From NCBI GenBank assembly GCA_023132435.1, contig JAGLYF010000128.1, positions 1 to 37,302 of the forward strand: a DNA stretch of 37,302 nucleotides, in the 5' to 3' direction. Position numbers and translations under genes: made by a program. Below the pieces are notes generated by a model. It worked only from the letters and a program-made list of their open reading frames with translations. It was not told where the DNA came from and did no database searches. The DNA is from Calditrichia bacterium. GTDB taxonomy: Bacteria; Calditrichota; Calditrichia; JAJRVZ01. Below, piece after piece: positions 19,233-28,868 of this stretch (its first letter is position 1; the number at the start of each line of letters is the position of its first letter).

Positions 19233-20420
19233 ATGAAAATTGAAGTGAAAAAAAGGGCGATTGTAATCATCATTGATGGGGTTGGTGTCGGTGAATTACC
19301 GGATGCCGATAAATATGGTGATATTGGCAGTGATACGCTTGGAAATCTATCGCGTGAAACCGGCGGTTTAAATCTGCCAAATTTAGAGAAACTCGGATTG
19401 GGATGTATCCATCCGATAACCGGTGTTAAGTGCGTAGATAATCCCCTCGCCAGCTATGGAAAATTAGCAGAAACTTCACCGGGTAAGGACAGCACGACGG
19501 GGCACTGGGAACTTGGAGGTTTGGTTCTTGATAAACCTTTTCCTACCTATCCGGATGGATTTCCGGAAGAAATATTAAAAGCGTTTACAAAAGAAACCGG
19601 TTTGAAAGTTTTAGGAAATTATGCTGCTTCAGGTACTGAAATTATCAAGGAATTGGGTGAAGAGCATGTGAAAACCGGAAAACCGATTATATACACATCT
19701 GCCGATAGTGTATTTCAAATTGCTGCTCATGATGATGTGATTCCGCTTGAAAGACTATATGAAATTTGTCAAATATCCAGAGATATCTTGCGGGACGAAC
19801 ATGCTGTGGCTCGTGTTATCGCCCGACCTTTTGTTGGAAAAAATAAGGATGATTTTGTCAGAACCAGATATCGGAAAGATTTTTCTCTGAAACCTACCGG
19901 AGAAACTTTATTAAGAAAACTACACAAGACTCAAATTCCGACGGTTGCAATCGGAAAAATTAATGATCTCTATGCATATGATGGGATAAGTGAAAGTTTG
20001 CAGACGAAAACAAATGCTGAAGGTATGCAGGCTCTCTCTGAATCATTATACAAGTATGAAAGTGGATTCATCATGGCAAATCTTGTTGATTTTGACATGT
20101 TATGGGGGCATCGGAATGATAAGGAAGGGTTTAAACGCGAATTAGAGGAGTTTGATGCATGGCTCGGTGGTTTTCTGAAAAAACTGGATAAAAATGATAT
20201 TTTAATCGTCACTTCGGACCATGGAAATGATCCTACCACACCGGGTACAGATCACTCCAGGGAATATGTACCAATATTAGTAGTTGGGGAAAGAATAAGC
20301 AATGGTGTTAATATTGGTATACGAAAATCATTCGCGGATTGCCAGGCTAGTCTGGCAGAATATTTTTCAGTTGAGAAAACACCCTGGGGCGAAAGCTTTT
20401 TACAACTTATTTATCATTAA
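19233..20420 (+). CDS. deoB: Phosphopentomutase
   Basis: KRAIVIIIDGVGVGELPDADKYGDIGSDTLGN; GKDSTTGHWELGG; VTSDHGNDPTTPGTDHSREYVPILV. ORF opens at GTG 19224; ATG 19233 has SD aggtgg just upstream. Confidence 0.96.
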   Translation: MKIEVKKRAIVIIIDGVGVGELPDADKYGDIGSDTLGNLSRETGGLNLPNLEKLGLGCIHPITGVKCVDNPLASYGKLAETSPGKDSTTGHWELGGLVLDKPFPTYPDGFPEEILKAFTKETGLKVLGNYAASGTEIIKELGEEHVKTGKPIIYTSADSVFQIAAHDDVIPLERLYEICQISRDILRDEHAVARVIARPFVGKNKDDFVRTRYRKDFSLKPTGETLLRKLHKTQIPTVAIGKINDLYAYDGISESLQTKTNAEGMQALSESLYKYESGFIMANLVDFDMLWGHRNDKEGFKRELEEFDAWLGGFLKKLDKNDILIVTSDHGNDPTTPGTDHSREYVPILVVGERISNGVNIGIRKSFADCQASLAEYFSVEKTPWGESFLQLIYH

Positions 20421-20473
20421 TATGCTTAAAAAAATGAAATTGTATTTTCTATTTTATAAATTAAACGTCGCTT

Positions 20474-20791
20474 ATGGGAACTACCTGGAAAAAAATTAAA
20501 AATGGAATGTCTGAGGGTTTTCAGAATTTGTCAGAGAAAACCGGTGAGATGACACAGATCGGTCGTCTGAAGATTGAAATCATCGCAGTTAAAAGGGACA
20601 TTGAAAAAGCCTTTATCGAACTCGGTGGCCGGGTATATCATAATCTGGAAGAAAAGCATGAAGATGATATCCTTTCTGATCAGAGAATAAAAAAACTGGT
20701 CAAGGATATAAAAGCTCTGGAATTAAAGTTAAAAACGCTGGAAGAAAAAATTGAACAGGTGCGTGAGCATCGAATGATAAAATCTGAATAA
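20474..20791 (+). CDS. Small coiled-coil hypothetical protein
   Basis: 105 aa, Lys/Glu-rich heptad-like C-terminus (KLVKDIKALELKLKTLEEKIEQVREH). Confidence 0.6.
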   Translation: MGTTWKKIKNGMSEGFQNLSEKTGEMTQIGRLKIEIIAVKRDIEKAFIELGGRVYHNLEEKHEDDILSDQRIKKLVKDIKALELKLKTLEEKIEQVREHRMIKSE

Positions 20792-20911
20792 CTGGCTTAA
20801 CGCTTAACACGCTTCGGTTTCAAAGGGTTTAACCGACACATCACAAATTAAGGAACTAATCAAAACGAAATTTCGTAGCAGTAGGTGTATTCTTAAAATG
20901 GGGTTATTTTA

Positions 20912-21757
20912 GTGAGTGATTTTTTTATCAGCAAGAATCAATCGTTAGAAAATTATTTGCGTGAAATTGGTGAAGTCAAATTATTAACACCTGCGGAAGA
21001 AATTGAACTGGCGAAACGGATTAAACAAAATGATCAGAGAGCACTCAAGAGACTGGTAAGTGCCAATCTGAGATTTGTGGTAAGTGTTGCAAAATCGTAT
21101 CAAAATTATGGATTATCTCTGGAAGATTTGATAAATGAAGGTAATTTAGGACTTATGAAGGCCGCCTATCGATTTGATGAGACACGTGGATTCAAATTTA
21201 TTTCATATGCAGTTTGGTGGATAAAACAGTCAATTCTACAAGCAATTGCTGAACAATCACGTCTGGTAAGACTCCCGTTAAACCGCGTCGGAACCCTGAC
21301 AAAAATTGGTAAAGTCTATAGCATGTTAGAACAGGAATTCGAACGCGAACCAACACCTGAAGAAATTGCCAGTGTATTAGAAGTGGAATCCGGAGATATC
21401 TCCGATACGATCAAGATGGCGACCAGATCTGTCTCAATGGATTCACCGCTTCAAAGAAACAGTGACAGTCGGCTTATCGATATTATTCAAAATCAACAGG
21501 ATCCGGAACCCGATTCAGAAGTTATGGGAGAATCTCTCAAAGAGGAGCTTAATCATATCCTGAATACCCTGACTGGCCGGGAGGCAAGGATCTTAAAACT
21601 ATATTTTGGATTGGATGGCGAAAAATCTCATACACTCGAGGAAATAGGTGAAAAATTTAAACTTACCCGAGAACGTGTACGACAGATTAAGGAAAAAGCA
21701 CTTCGCAGACTGCGACATAGTTCGCGCAGCAAGGTGCTCAGATATTATCTCGGTTGA
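20912..21757 (+). CDS. RNA polymerase sigma-70 factor, short primary-type (RpoD/SigA-like lacking region 1.1)
   Basis: 281 aa, GTG start; region 1.2 ([26 protein letters not shown]), region 2 ([41 protein letters not shown]), region 4 HTH ([28 protein letters not shown]). Confidence 0.95.
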   Translation: MSDFFISKNQSLENYLREIGEVKLLTPAEEIELAKRIKQNDQRALKRLVSANLRFVVSVAKSYQNYGLSLEDLINEGNLGLMKAAYRFDETRGFKFISYAVWWIKQSILQAIAEQSRLVRLPLNRVGTLTKIGKVYSMLEQEFEREPTPEEIASVLEVESGDISDTIKMATRSVSMDSPLQRNSDSRLIDIIQNQQDPEPDSEVMGESLKEELNHILNTLTGREARILKLYFGLDGEKSHTLEEIGEKFKLTRERVRQIKEKALRRLRHSSRSKVLRYYLG

Positions 21758-21777
21758 TTACAAAAAACATTCATTTT

Positions 21778-21807
21778 AAAAACCCCGTCATTTGGCGGGG
21801 TTTTTTA
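21778..21807 (+). terminator. Rho-independent terminator after the sigma factor gene
   Basis: aaaaaccccgtcatttggcggggtttttta. Confidence 0.85.
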
Positions 21808-21868
21808 TTATATAATATTATGTGTAAATTTACCTAATGTATCAAAAAAGTTGATGTATTCGATTTAT

Positions 21869-21927
21869 TGTTGTAGAGACGTAGCATGTCGAAGACCCCG
21901 TTTTACGGGTGCTACGTCTCTACAACA
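21869..21927. repeat. Perfect 18-bp inverted repeat with 23-nt loop
   Basis: tgttgtagagacgtagca (21869-21886) and tgctacgtctctacaaca (21910-21927). Confidence 0.92.
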
Positions 21928-21990
21928 TGATGATTGTTGATATATTTTATAAATTTCCAGATAAACTGACGATGCGATGAGGTCATATTT

Positions 21991-23472
21991 GTGAGAATAA
22001 TTCTTAGTATACTTTTTATCATAAATATCACACTGGTACCATATTGTATTTCGCAGGATTTTTCCAAACTATCCGATGGAAAAATTAAGTCCGTCGAATT
22101 AATTATTCCAAGTTTTTTAGGCGATAAGTGTCGAAATTATTACGGTAATGAAGCACCCGATCGCCTTGACCTCCTCTGGAAGTTTAATCTGGGTAAAGGA
22201 AAGACGGTTATCTCCAAAAAGATCGGAGAGAAGGAATGGGCCGGAAGCGGTTGGACCGGGCAACCACTTTTAGTTCGTGAAAACGATCAATTGTATCTAA
22301 TCCAGGGCTCCCTTGATCATCATTTAAGAAAAATTGATGCAAAATCAGGGAAAATGGTTTGGGAGTATAAATTTGATGATGTGATAAAAGGCACGGGTAC
22401 GCTTTGGATCAATAAGAATGCCAGAAATCTGGAAGAAAGTGTGGTTATTCTACAGGGTAGCCGGAGGGGTTATGAAAATGATTTATATTCAAAATACGTA
22501 CCCAGTTTTAGAGCAATCTCGTATTTTACCGGTAATGAACTTTGGAGAATGAATGTTTCCAGAACCGCAAGCTATAGCCGCGATGTTGATGGGTCAGCAC
22601 TCATAAGTGATGATACGGCATATATAGGATTAGAGAATGCTCTTTTTACAGTGTTTAATCCGGACCCAAAGTTTGCAGCAATTAAACAAGGTATGTTGCA
22701 ACCGAAAATCTACAAACAGGTTAAACTATACGAAAAATCAGACCAATTCCGGCATGGTGGAAATCTTGTCGTAGAGTCATCGCCTGCTTTGCTTGATGAT
22801 AGAATTTATATTACTGCCGGATCAGGTCATGTATATGGCTATGATTTAAATACGGACATCCTGAACTGGGATTTCTATATTGGTTCAGATATGGATGGTT
22901 CACCGGCTGTCACAAAGGACAGTTGTCTTATCGTTACGGTGGAAAAACAATATATTGAAGGGCAGGGTGGTGTTTTTAAACTCGATCCTTCCAAACCACC
23001 TTCTGAGTCAGTTGTCTGGTATTTTCCGACGGAGGATGACAGTGTGGAGTCCTGGCAGGGGGGAATTATTGGTTCTGCGGGTATAAATGATCTAACAAAA
23101 GGTCCAACAGATCCTTCCCTATGTACCTTTATTGGGATTGATGGATATTTATATGTAGTGAATCATAAAATAATCGCTGAACAAGCGGGAAAAGTTTCCG
23201 GCCCAAATAATAAAAGACAATATGCGACACCAAAACTTGTCTTTAAGAAACAAATCGGGCCTTCAATCTCAACGCCGATTATAGTGAGAAACAAAATAAT
23301 TGCTACAGGGTATAAAGGCATTTACTTATTTGAGTTTGATAAAGATCTGAATTTTAGATTGATTGATAAACAAAGAAGAAGCGCTTTTGAATCAACTGCA
23401 ATTGTACACGATAAAAAGATTTATGTCGGCGCCAGAGATGGATTCCTGTATTGCTTTGGAGAAGCAAAGTAA
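21991..23472 (+). CDS. PQQ-like beta-propeller repeat protein (secreted)
   Basis: 493 aa with signal peptide; repeats such as DQLYLIQGSLDHHLRKIDAKSGKMVWEYKFDD and DRIYITAGSGHVYGYDLNTDILNWDFYIGSDMDGSPAV, ending KKIYVGARDGFLYCFG. Confidence 0.8.
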   Translation: MRIILSILFIINITLVPYCISQDFSKLSDGKIKSVELIIPSFLGDKCRNYYGNEAPDRLDLLWKFNLGKGKTVISKKIGEKEWAGSGWTGQPLLVRENDQLYLIQGSLDHHLRKIDAKSGKMVWEYKFDDVIKGTGTLWINKNARNLEESVVILQGSRRGYENDLYSKYVPSFRAISYFTGNELWRMNVSRTASYSRDVDGSALISDDTAYIGLENALFTVFNPDPKFAAIKQGMLQPKIYKQVKLYEKSDQFRHGGNLVVESSPALLDDRIYITAGSGHVYGYDLNTDILNWDFYIGSDMDGSPAVTKDSCLIVTVEKQYIEGQGGVFKLDPSKPPSESVVWYFPTEDDSVESWQGGIIGSAGINDLTKGPTDPSLCTFIGIDGYLYVVNHKIIAEQAGKVSGPNNKRQYATPKLVFKKQIGPSISTPIIVRNKIIATGYKGIYLFEFDKDLNFRLIDKQRRSAFESTAIVHDKKIYVGARDGFLYCFGEAK

Positions 23473-23489
23473 GCCCAAAATAAAGAAGT

Positions 23490-23576
23490 CCACGAATTTC
23501 ACGAATTTTTACGAAAATCTATTTAAAATTTATGAACAAATTTGTGTTAATTCGTGATAATTAGTGTAATTCGTGG
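23490..23576. repeat. Dispersed intergenic inverted-repeat element, family A, copy 2
   Basis: ccacgaatttcacgaatttttacgaaaatctatttaaaatttatg...ataattagtgtaattcgtgg. Confidence 0.85.
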
Positions 23577-23643
23577 ATAGTTGTCGTGCCGTTGGAGATA
23601 TGCTATTGCAGCCAAAAACTTTGTTATTTAAGCAAAATTTTAA

Positions 23644-23714
23644 TGTCATTCAGAATGAATCTTCCTGCGTGCCGAAATCGCATCTACACGAAGGAAGATC
23701 CCTACGGGATGACA
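23644..23714. repeat. Inverted-repeat element (tgtcattc...gggatgaca)
   Basis: Same terminal arms as the inner element at 16223-16317. Confidence 0.65.
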
Positions 23715-23972
23715 CAGTAGAATTTGCGATTTGTTTGCAGCATTGTACTGCACTATGAATAGTTCAGGTTAATTAATTGATTGGTTTTGTGGTGAAATCT
23801 GGTAAAAATTGCGATAAAGTTGTATAAGTTGTTTATTAACAGAGAGTTAGTTTAAAAAGTATCATTTTTTATTAAATTTTATAAAATTTTGTTAAATTTC
23901 CTGAAAATCGACCGAATTTAATAAATAACAGAAATTTAATTAAAAAAATGCGTATGCAGAGCAGAAAAAAGC

Positions 23973-24001
23973 TTGACAAAAATATTGATTTTGGATATTT
24001 T
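23973..24001 (+). promoter_or_regulatory. Candidate sigma-70-like promoter upstream of the M23 peptidase gene
   Basis: TTGACA, 17-nt spacer, TATTTT. FCB organisms often use different promoter consensus sequences. Confidence 0.4.
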
Positions 24002-24083
24002 CTAGGGTACTGGTGGGTCTATCCTGTTTTGCAATCACCATATAAAATTTATTTTCAAGGATTAAGGGGTTAAGGAGACTATT

Positions 24084-25037
24084 TTGGCTAAAGAGGAATC
24101 TACGATCATTTTTGTCTCGAAGGACAAATCTTATATTAAAGAGTACAAAATCTCACGTAATAAATTCTTGCTCTACTCAATTATTTTTCTTGTTGTTTTC
24201 ATGGTTGGTGGAAATTATTCTTTAGATTGGTTATTGGAATTCCGTTATGATTCGAAAGTGGAATTTCTTGAGAAGAACAATCAATTTTTAAAAAGTCAAC
24301 TGGGAGATATGGGAGATAAAATTGAGTTAATCAATGGCCAGCTTACCATCATTGAAGATCGCGACGATGAGATCAGAATGATTATGGGAATAAAAGAACT
24401 GGGGGATGATGTCAGGGATGTGGGTATTGGTGGTACAAATTTTGAATATAAATTCGCTGATCAGATTGTCAATCCTGATGTTGCCGATGATTTAAATAAA
24501 CAGATGTTACTGATCGATAAACTCGAACGTGAAGTAAAACTGGAACTACAAAGTTTCGGTGATCTGATTAACACCTACCATGCGAAAGAAGACAGTATCA
24601 GGCACATGCCTGCCTTACATCCGGTCGTAGATGGGCGGATTACTTCAGATTTTGGCATGCGCTTACATCCAATATTTAAAAGATACAGGAAACATCCGGG
24701 AATCGATTTTGCAGCCAAAGCTGGATCTCCAATTTATGCAGCAGCTGATGGTATTATAAAACTTGCCAAATATAATGGTGGCTATGGCAATTGTGTGATT
24801 ATCGATCACCTCTATGGTTTTGAATCAAGATATGGCCATATGCAAAAAATTCTTGTCAGAAGAGGTCAACGTGTTGAACGAGGTGATAAAATAGGATTGG
24901 TAGGCAAAACCGGAATCGCGACCGCACCACATTTACATTTTGAAGTACATTATAAAGGCAAGGAAGTCAATCCAAGGCATTATTTCTTTGACGATCCTTC
25001 ATTGAACCGTCTTGTCGTAGAAGAAAATCGCCGGTAG
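24084..25037 (+). CDS. M23-family (LytM-type) metallopeptidase, membrane anchored
   Basis: 317 aa; TTG start; N-terminal TM, coiled coil, then DFGMRLHPIFKRYRKHPGIDFAAKAGSPIYAAADG...GKTGIATAPHLHFEVHYKG. Confidence 0.93.
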   Translation: MAKEESTIIFVSKDKSYIKEYKISRNKFLLYSIIFLVVFMVGGNYSLDWLLEFRYDSKVEFLEKNNQFLKSQLGDMGDKIELINGQLTIIEDRDDEIRMIMGIKELGDDVRDVGIGGTNFEYKFADQIVNPDVADDLNKQMLLIDKLEREVKLELQSFGDLINTYHAKEDSIRHMPALHPVVDGRITSDFGMRLHPIFKRYRKHPGIDFAAKAGSPIYAAADGIIKLAKYNGGYGNCVIIDHLYGFESRYGHMQKILVRRGQRVERGDKIGLVGKTGIATAPHLHFEVHYKGKEVNPRHYFFDDPSLNRLVVEENRR

Positions 25038-25050
25038 GCGATTTTCTTTT
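25023..25050 (+). terminator. Rho-independent terminator overlapping the stop codon of the M23 gene
   Basis: gaaaatcgcc-ggta-ggcgattttc followed by ttttgcc; TAG stop at 25035-25037. Confidence 0.8.
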
Positions 25051-25231
25051 GCCTTTTAAACCTCTGTGCAGGTTATCAGAAAATTATATCAAATTTTGAT
25101 CCATTTAAACCATATAGTTTGTCTCTACTCAAAAAATCAGATTTAGAATTTCTTCCTGCTTCAGTCATCTATTAGCAACTAGTAAGTATTAGTATTGTCA
25201 ATCAGTTCATGATACAGCTCATTAATTTTAC

Positions 25232-25268
25232 AAAATCCACAGATATTAAAAGTGGATTTTTTATTTTA
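25232..25268 (+). terminator. Terminator-like hairpin upstream of kdsB
   Basis: aaaatccac-agatattaaaa-gtggatttt then ttattttat. Confidence 0.65.
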
Positions 25269-25324
25269 TATTTCAGCGAATTTTTGTAACTTTAAACCCC
25301 ATAGAATATATTTTGTGGAATACT

Positions 25325-26101
25325 ATGAAAATAGTCTGTGTAATTCCTGCCCGTTTTGCTTCTCAAAGGCTACCTGGTAAGCCGATGCTAAAGATTGGTA
25401 ACTCTCCGATGATTGAATGGGTGTACAGAAGGGCTTGCAAAGTTAAACGATTCGATACTGTTATTGTCGCCACAGATAGTAACATAATTTATGATCATAT
25501 TATTTCGATAGGTGGCCGGGCAATGATGACACCTGAGGATCTGCCTTCCGGTACAGACCGTGTTGCTTATACCGCCAAAGATATGGATGCGGAAATTTTT
25601 GTCAATTTACAGGGAGATGAACCATTAATAATCCCTGATGTCCTTGAAAAAGTGTGCGATGCTTTTTCTGATCCGCAGGTGCGGATCGCCACACCGGTTA
25701 CGAAAATCAAATCTGTCGAGGATCTGACAGATCCAAATCTAGCCCGGGTGGTTCTGGATCATGATGGAAATGCCCTCTATTTTACCCGGGCGGTGATTCC
25801 ATATTTTCGTGATATTGAAAAATATGAAGATTGGTTAGACAATTATGATTATTACAAACATATTGGTATATATGCTTATCGGAAGGATATTCTCCAGCAT
25901 TTGACCAGTTTAAATCCGGGGAAATTAGAAAAAGTTGAGAAGCTGGAACAACTGAGGATGTTGGAACACGGATATAAAATACGAACCGTAATAACAGATT
26001 ATCAATCCCGAAGTGTTGATACCGAAGAGGATTTAATAGAAATGAACGAGTTCATTTCTCATCACCATTTAACCATGGAAGAAATTGATGCAAAAATGTA
26101 A
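25325..26101 (+). CDS. kdsB: 3-deoxy-manno-octulosonate cytidylyltransferase
   Basis: MKIVCVIPARFASQRLPGKPML; VATDSN; NLQGDEPLI; YFTRAVIPYFRD; KHIGIYAYRKD. Confidence 0.95.
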   Translation: MKIVCVIPARFASQRLPGKPMLKIGNSPMIEWVYRRACKVKRFDTVIVATDSNIIYDHIISIGGRAMMTPEDLPSGTDRVAYTAKDMDAEIFVNLQGDEPLIIPDVLEKVCDAFSDPQVRIATPVTKIKSVEDLTDPNLARVVLDHDGNALYFTRAVIPYFRDIEKYEDWLDNYDYYKHIGIYAYRKDILQHLTSLNPGKLEKVEKLEQLRMLEHGYKIRTVITDYQSRSVDTEEDLIEMNEFISHHHLTMEEIDAKM

Positions 26102-27716
26102 ATATATATTTATTACCGGCGGTGTTGTCTCCTCACTCGGTAAAGGAATTTCCTGTGCCTCACTTGGCTATTTATTGAAGGCCAGGGGTCTTAAGATCTC
26201 TATAATGAAACTTGATCCATATTTAAATGTAGATCCAGGAACAATGAGTCCCTTTCAGCATGGGGAAGTATATGTCACAGATGATGGCGCTGAAACGGAT
26301 CTTGATCTTGGTCATTATGAAAGATTTCTTGATCAAAATATGTCACGTGATAATAATGCAACCGCCGGACAAGTATATCATCATGTTCTAAAACAAGAAA
26401 GGGAAGGAATTTTTCTTGGCTCAACGATTCAGGTAATACCACATATTACAGATGAAATTAAGAAAAGAATAAGAATGGTTAACCGTGAAAATGATCTTGA
26501 TGTGGTTATAGTTGAAATCGGTGGCACGGTCGGCGATATTGAGGGTTTACCCTTTCTAGAGGCAATCCGGCAATTTGGATTAGATGAAGGAAGATCAAAC
26601 ACATTATATGTCCATTTAACCCTGGTACCATTTATATCGGGTGTGGATGAATTGAAAACGAAACCTACACAACATTCGGTCATGCGCCTGCGTGAAATAG
26701 GTATTCAGCCTGATATTCTTCTTTGTCGCAGCGATCGCACACTGCCCGTTCCGGTAAAGGATAAAATTGCCCTGTTTTGTAATGTTCCTCCTGAAGCGGT
26801 CATTGAGGCAATAGATGTTCCGACTATCTACGAGGTGCCTTTATTATTTGCCCGGCAAAAATTTGATAAAATCGTGGCAGATCATTTTGGATTTAACGGA
26901 AAAGAGGCAGACTTAGATACATGGGGAAAACTTATTAAACGATTCAAGTCTATCAGTCAGGAAATAACCATTGCTATCTGTGGAAAATATGTCTCGTTGC
27001 CTGATGCATACAAAAGCATTATGGAGGCCTTTGTACATGCCGGGATTGAAAACGATGTTAAAGTTAAACTAAAATGGGTGAATACCGAAGAAATTGTCCC
27101 GGGGACAGAGAAGAATCATTTAGATGATGTCTCCGGTATTCTGGTACCCGGCGGTTTTGGTGAGCGGGGGATCGAAGGAAAATTAAATACGGTTAAATAC
27201 GCGCGTAATAATAACATTCCTTTTCTTGGGATATGCCTTGGATTACAGTGTGCTGTAATTGAATTTGCCAGAAATGTGGTGGGCTGGGAGGAGGCCCATA
27301 GCGCAGAATTTGAACCGGAAACGCCCTATCCGGTGATCGATATCATGGAAGAGCAAAAGCATATTACCCAAAAAGGCGGAACCATGCGCCTGGGTGCCTA
27401 TGACTGTAAACTGATCAAAGAAACAAAATCATATGAGGCCTACGGTTCAGAATTAATAAGCGAGCGTCACCGACATCGTTTTGAGGTAAATAATAAATTC
27501 AGAAAACAGTTGGAAGAAAGTGGGATAATTATAAGTGGTATCTCCCCCGATGGCTCTCTTATTGAAATGTTAGAGTTACCTGAACATCCCTGGTTTGTTT
27601 GTTGTCAGTTTCATCCTGAACTAAAATCAAGAGCTACACGGGCACATCCCCTTTTCAGGGAATTTGTAAAGGCCTCTTTGATGTTCTCTAAAATATTGAA
27701 AAAGGTTGGCCAGTAA
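26088..27716 (+). CDS. pyrG: CTP synthase
   Basis: KYIFITGGVVSSLGKGISCASLGYLLKARGLKISIMKLDPYLNVDPGTMSPFQHGEVYVTDDGAETDLDLGHYERF; GATase LGICLGLQCAVIEFARN. ORF opens at 26085; overlaps the 3' end of kdsB. Confidence 0.97.
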   Translation: MQKCKYIFITGGVVSSLGKGISCASLGYLLKARGLKISIMKLDPYLNVDPGTMSPFQHGEVYVTDDGAETDLDLGHYERFLDQNMSRDNNATAGQVYHHVLKQEREGIFLGSTIQVIPHITDEIKKRIRMVNRENDLDVVIVEIGGTVGDIEGLPFLEAIRQFGLDEGRSNTLYVHLTLVPFISGVDELKTKPTQHSVMRLREIGIQPDILLCRSDRTLPVPVKDKIALFCNVPPEAVIEAIDVPTIYEVPLLFARQKFDKIVADHFGFNGKEADLDTWGKLIKRFKSISQEITIAICGKYVSLPDAYKSIMEAFVHAGIENDVKVKLKWVNTEEIVPGTEKNHLDDVSGILVPGGFGERGIEGKLNTVKYARNNNIPFLGICLGLQCAVIEFARNVVGWEEAHSAEFEPETPYPVIDIMEEQKHITQKGGTMRLGAYDCKLIKETKSYEAYGSELISERHRHRFEVNNKFRKQLEESGIIISGISPDGSLIEMLELPEHPWFVCCQFHPELKSRATRAHPLFREFVKASLMFSKILKKVGQ

Positions 27717-28688
27717 ATGTCACAAACAATGTATCTCCTCGTATATAAACCTGAGGGTACAGACCCGGATATTGATTTTGAATTCCTAAAGCAGCAGGGA
27801 ATTGATATTGTCTATGCTTCTAATATGAAATCGATGATCGATATGATGCGAAAGAGAGAAGCTACTGCCGTTATGGCATTTTATGAGTCTGAAGAAAAAA
27901 ATGCTATCGATTTTTTAAGATATATTATGCGGCAGCATCCAAACACACAAAGAATTTATATTACAGAGCGATTAGAAAAAAATCTGATCGAAAATGCTGT
28001 AAATAAAGCTCATATTAATTATTTACTCATCTCACCCCCGGATGGTGATTATCTCTCTGGGTTAATCGGTAAGGCTTTTCGAAGATACCAGTTTCTCACG
28101 CAACCAATGAAACGCTATGATGATCTTGCCGGTATAACAGTAGATTTACTGGAACATGTGGATAAATATAAAAATGAAGCCAATACCGATCCCCTTACCA
28201 AATTATTTAATCGCCGGTCATTTGATAAAATTCTCGATAAGGCCATGGTGTTGTATAAGGAGAACAATCTTCATTTTTCATTAGTACTAATAGACCTGGA
28301 TGATTTTAAAAAGTTGAATGATACCTATGGTCATCAGGCAGGTGATGAAGTTTTAAGGGTATTTGGGAGTATACTCCAGAATAATATGCGTCAGGAAGAT
28401 TCAGCTTTTCGTTATGGTGGTGAAGAGTTTGCTATAATCGCCAGCGGAGATAAAGCCGAAAATATCAGACTATTCATCGATCGAATCCGTATTCAAGTAA
28501 AAAATAAAGTCATAACCTTTGAAGACCAACAAATTTCTTTTACATTCAGCGCGGGACTGGCATGTACAAAAAAATCATTTTCGAGGGATGATTTAATAAA
28601 TGCGGCTGATAAGGCCCTTTATCATGCTAAAAAGCATGGTAAAGATCAAATTGTTGTTTATCAAGAGATCGTATCAAATAGTCACTAA
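27717..28688 (+). CDS. GGDEF diguanylate cyclase with degenerate receiver-like N-terminus
   Basis: 323 aa; DPLTKLFNRRSFDKIL, RYGGEEFAII active site and RQED I-site five residues upstream. N-terminal about 120 aa resemble REC without a clear phosphoacceptor Asp. Confidence 0.9.
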   Translation: MSQTMYLLVYKPEGTDPDIDFEFLKQQGIDIVYASNMKSMIDMMRKREATAVMAFYESEEKNAIDFLRYIMRQHPNTQRIYITERLEKNLIENAVNKAHINYLLISPPDGDYLSGLIGKAFRRYQFLTQPMKRYDDLAGITVDLLEHVDKYKNEANTDPLTKLFNRRSFDKILDKAMVLYKENNLHFSLVLIDLDDFKKLNDTYGHQAGDEVLRVFGSILQNNMRQEDSAFRYGGEEFAIIASGDKAENIRLFIDRIRIQVKNKVITFEDQQISFTFSAGLACTKKSFSRDDLINAADKALYHAKKHGKDQIVVYQEIVSNSH

Positions 28689-28868
28689 TCTTATTCAGGA
28701 ATATTTATAGAAATCTATGTTTAGGGAACGACTGTCACCGCTAAGAGTTTAAAACGGACAAAGAATTTTTTTCAATATTTCTAAATTATGAGTGGCAATT
28801 AGTCGAATATAAAATCTCAGGGTCTTTCCAGTATATGGTAAGGAATAGCTTAAACAAATAATTATACC

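Noticed and set aside
20474-20791. Anti-sigma or sigma-regulating role for the small coiled-coil gene beside the sigma factor
   Set aside because: Only adjacency supports it, and there is over 100 bp between the genes; no family recognised.
23363-23758. Two short ORFs (23363-23557 and 23573-23758)
   Set aside because: The first is an out-of-frame overlap with the PQQ-propeller gene; the second is built from dispersed repeat sequence.
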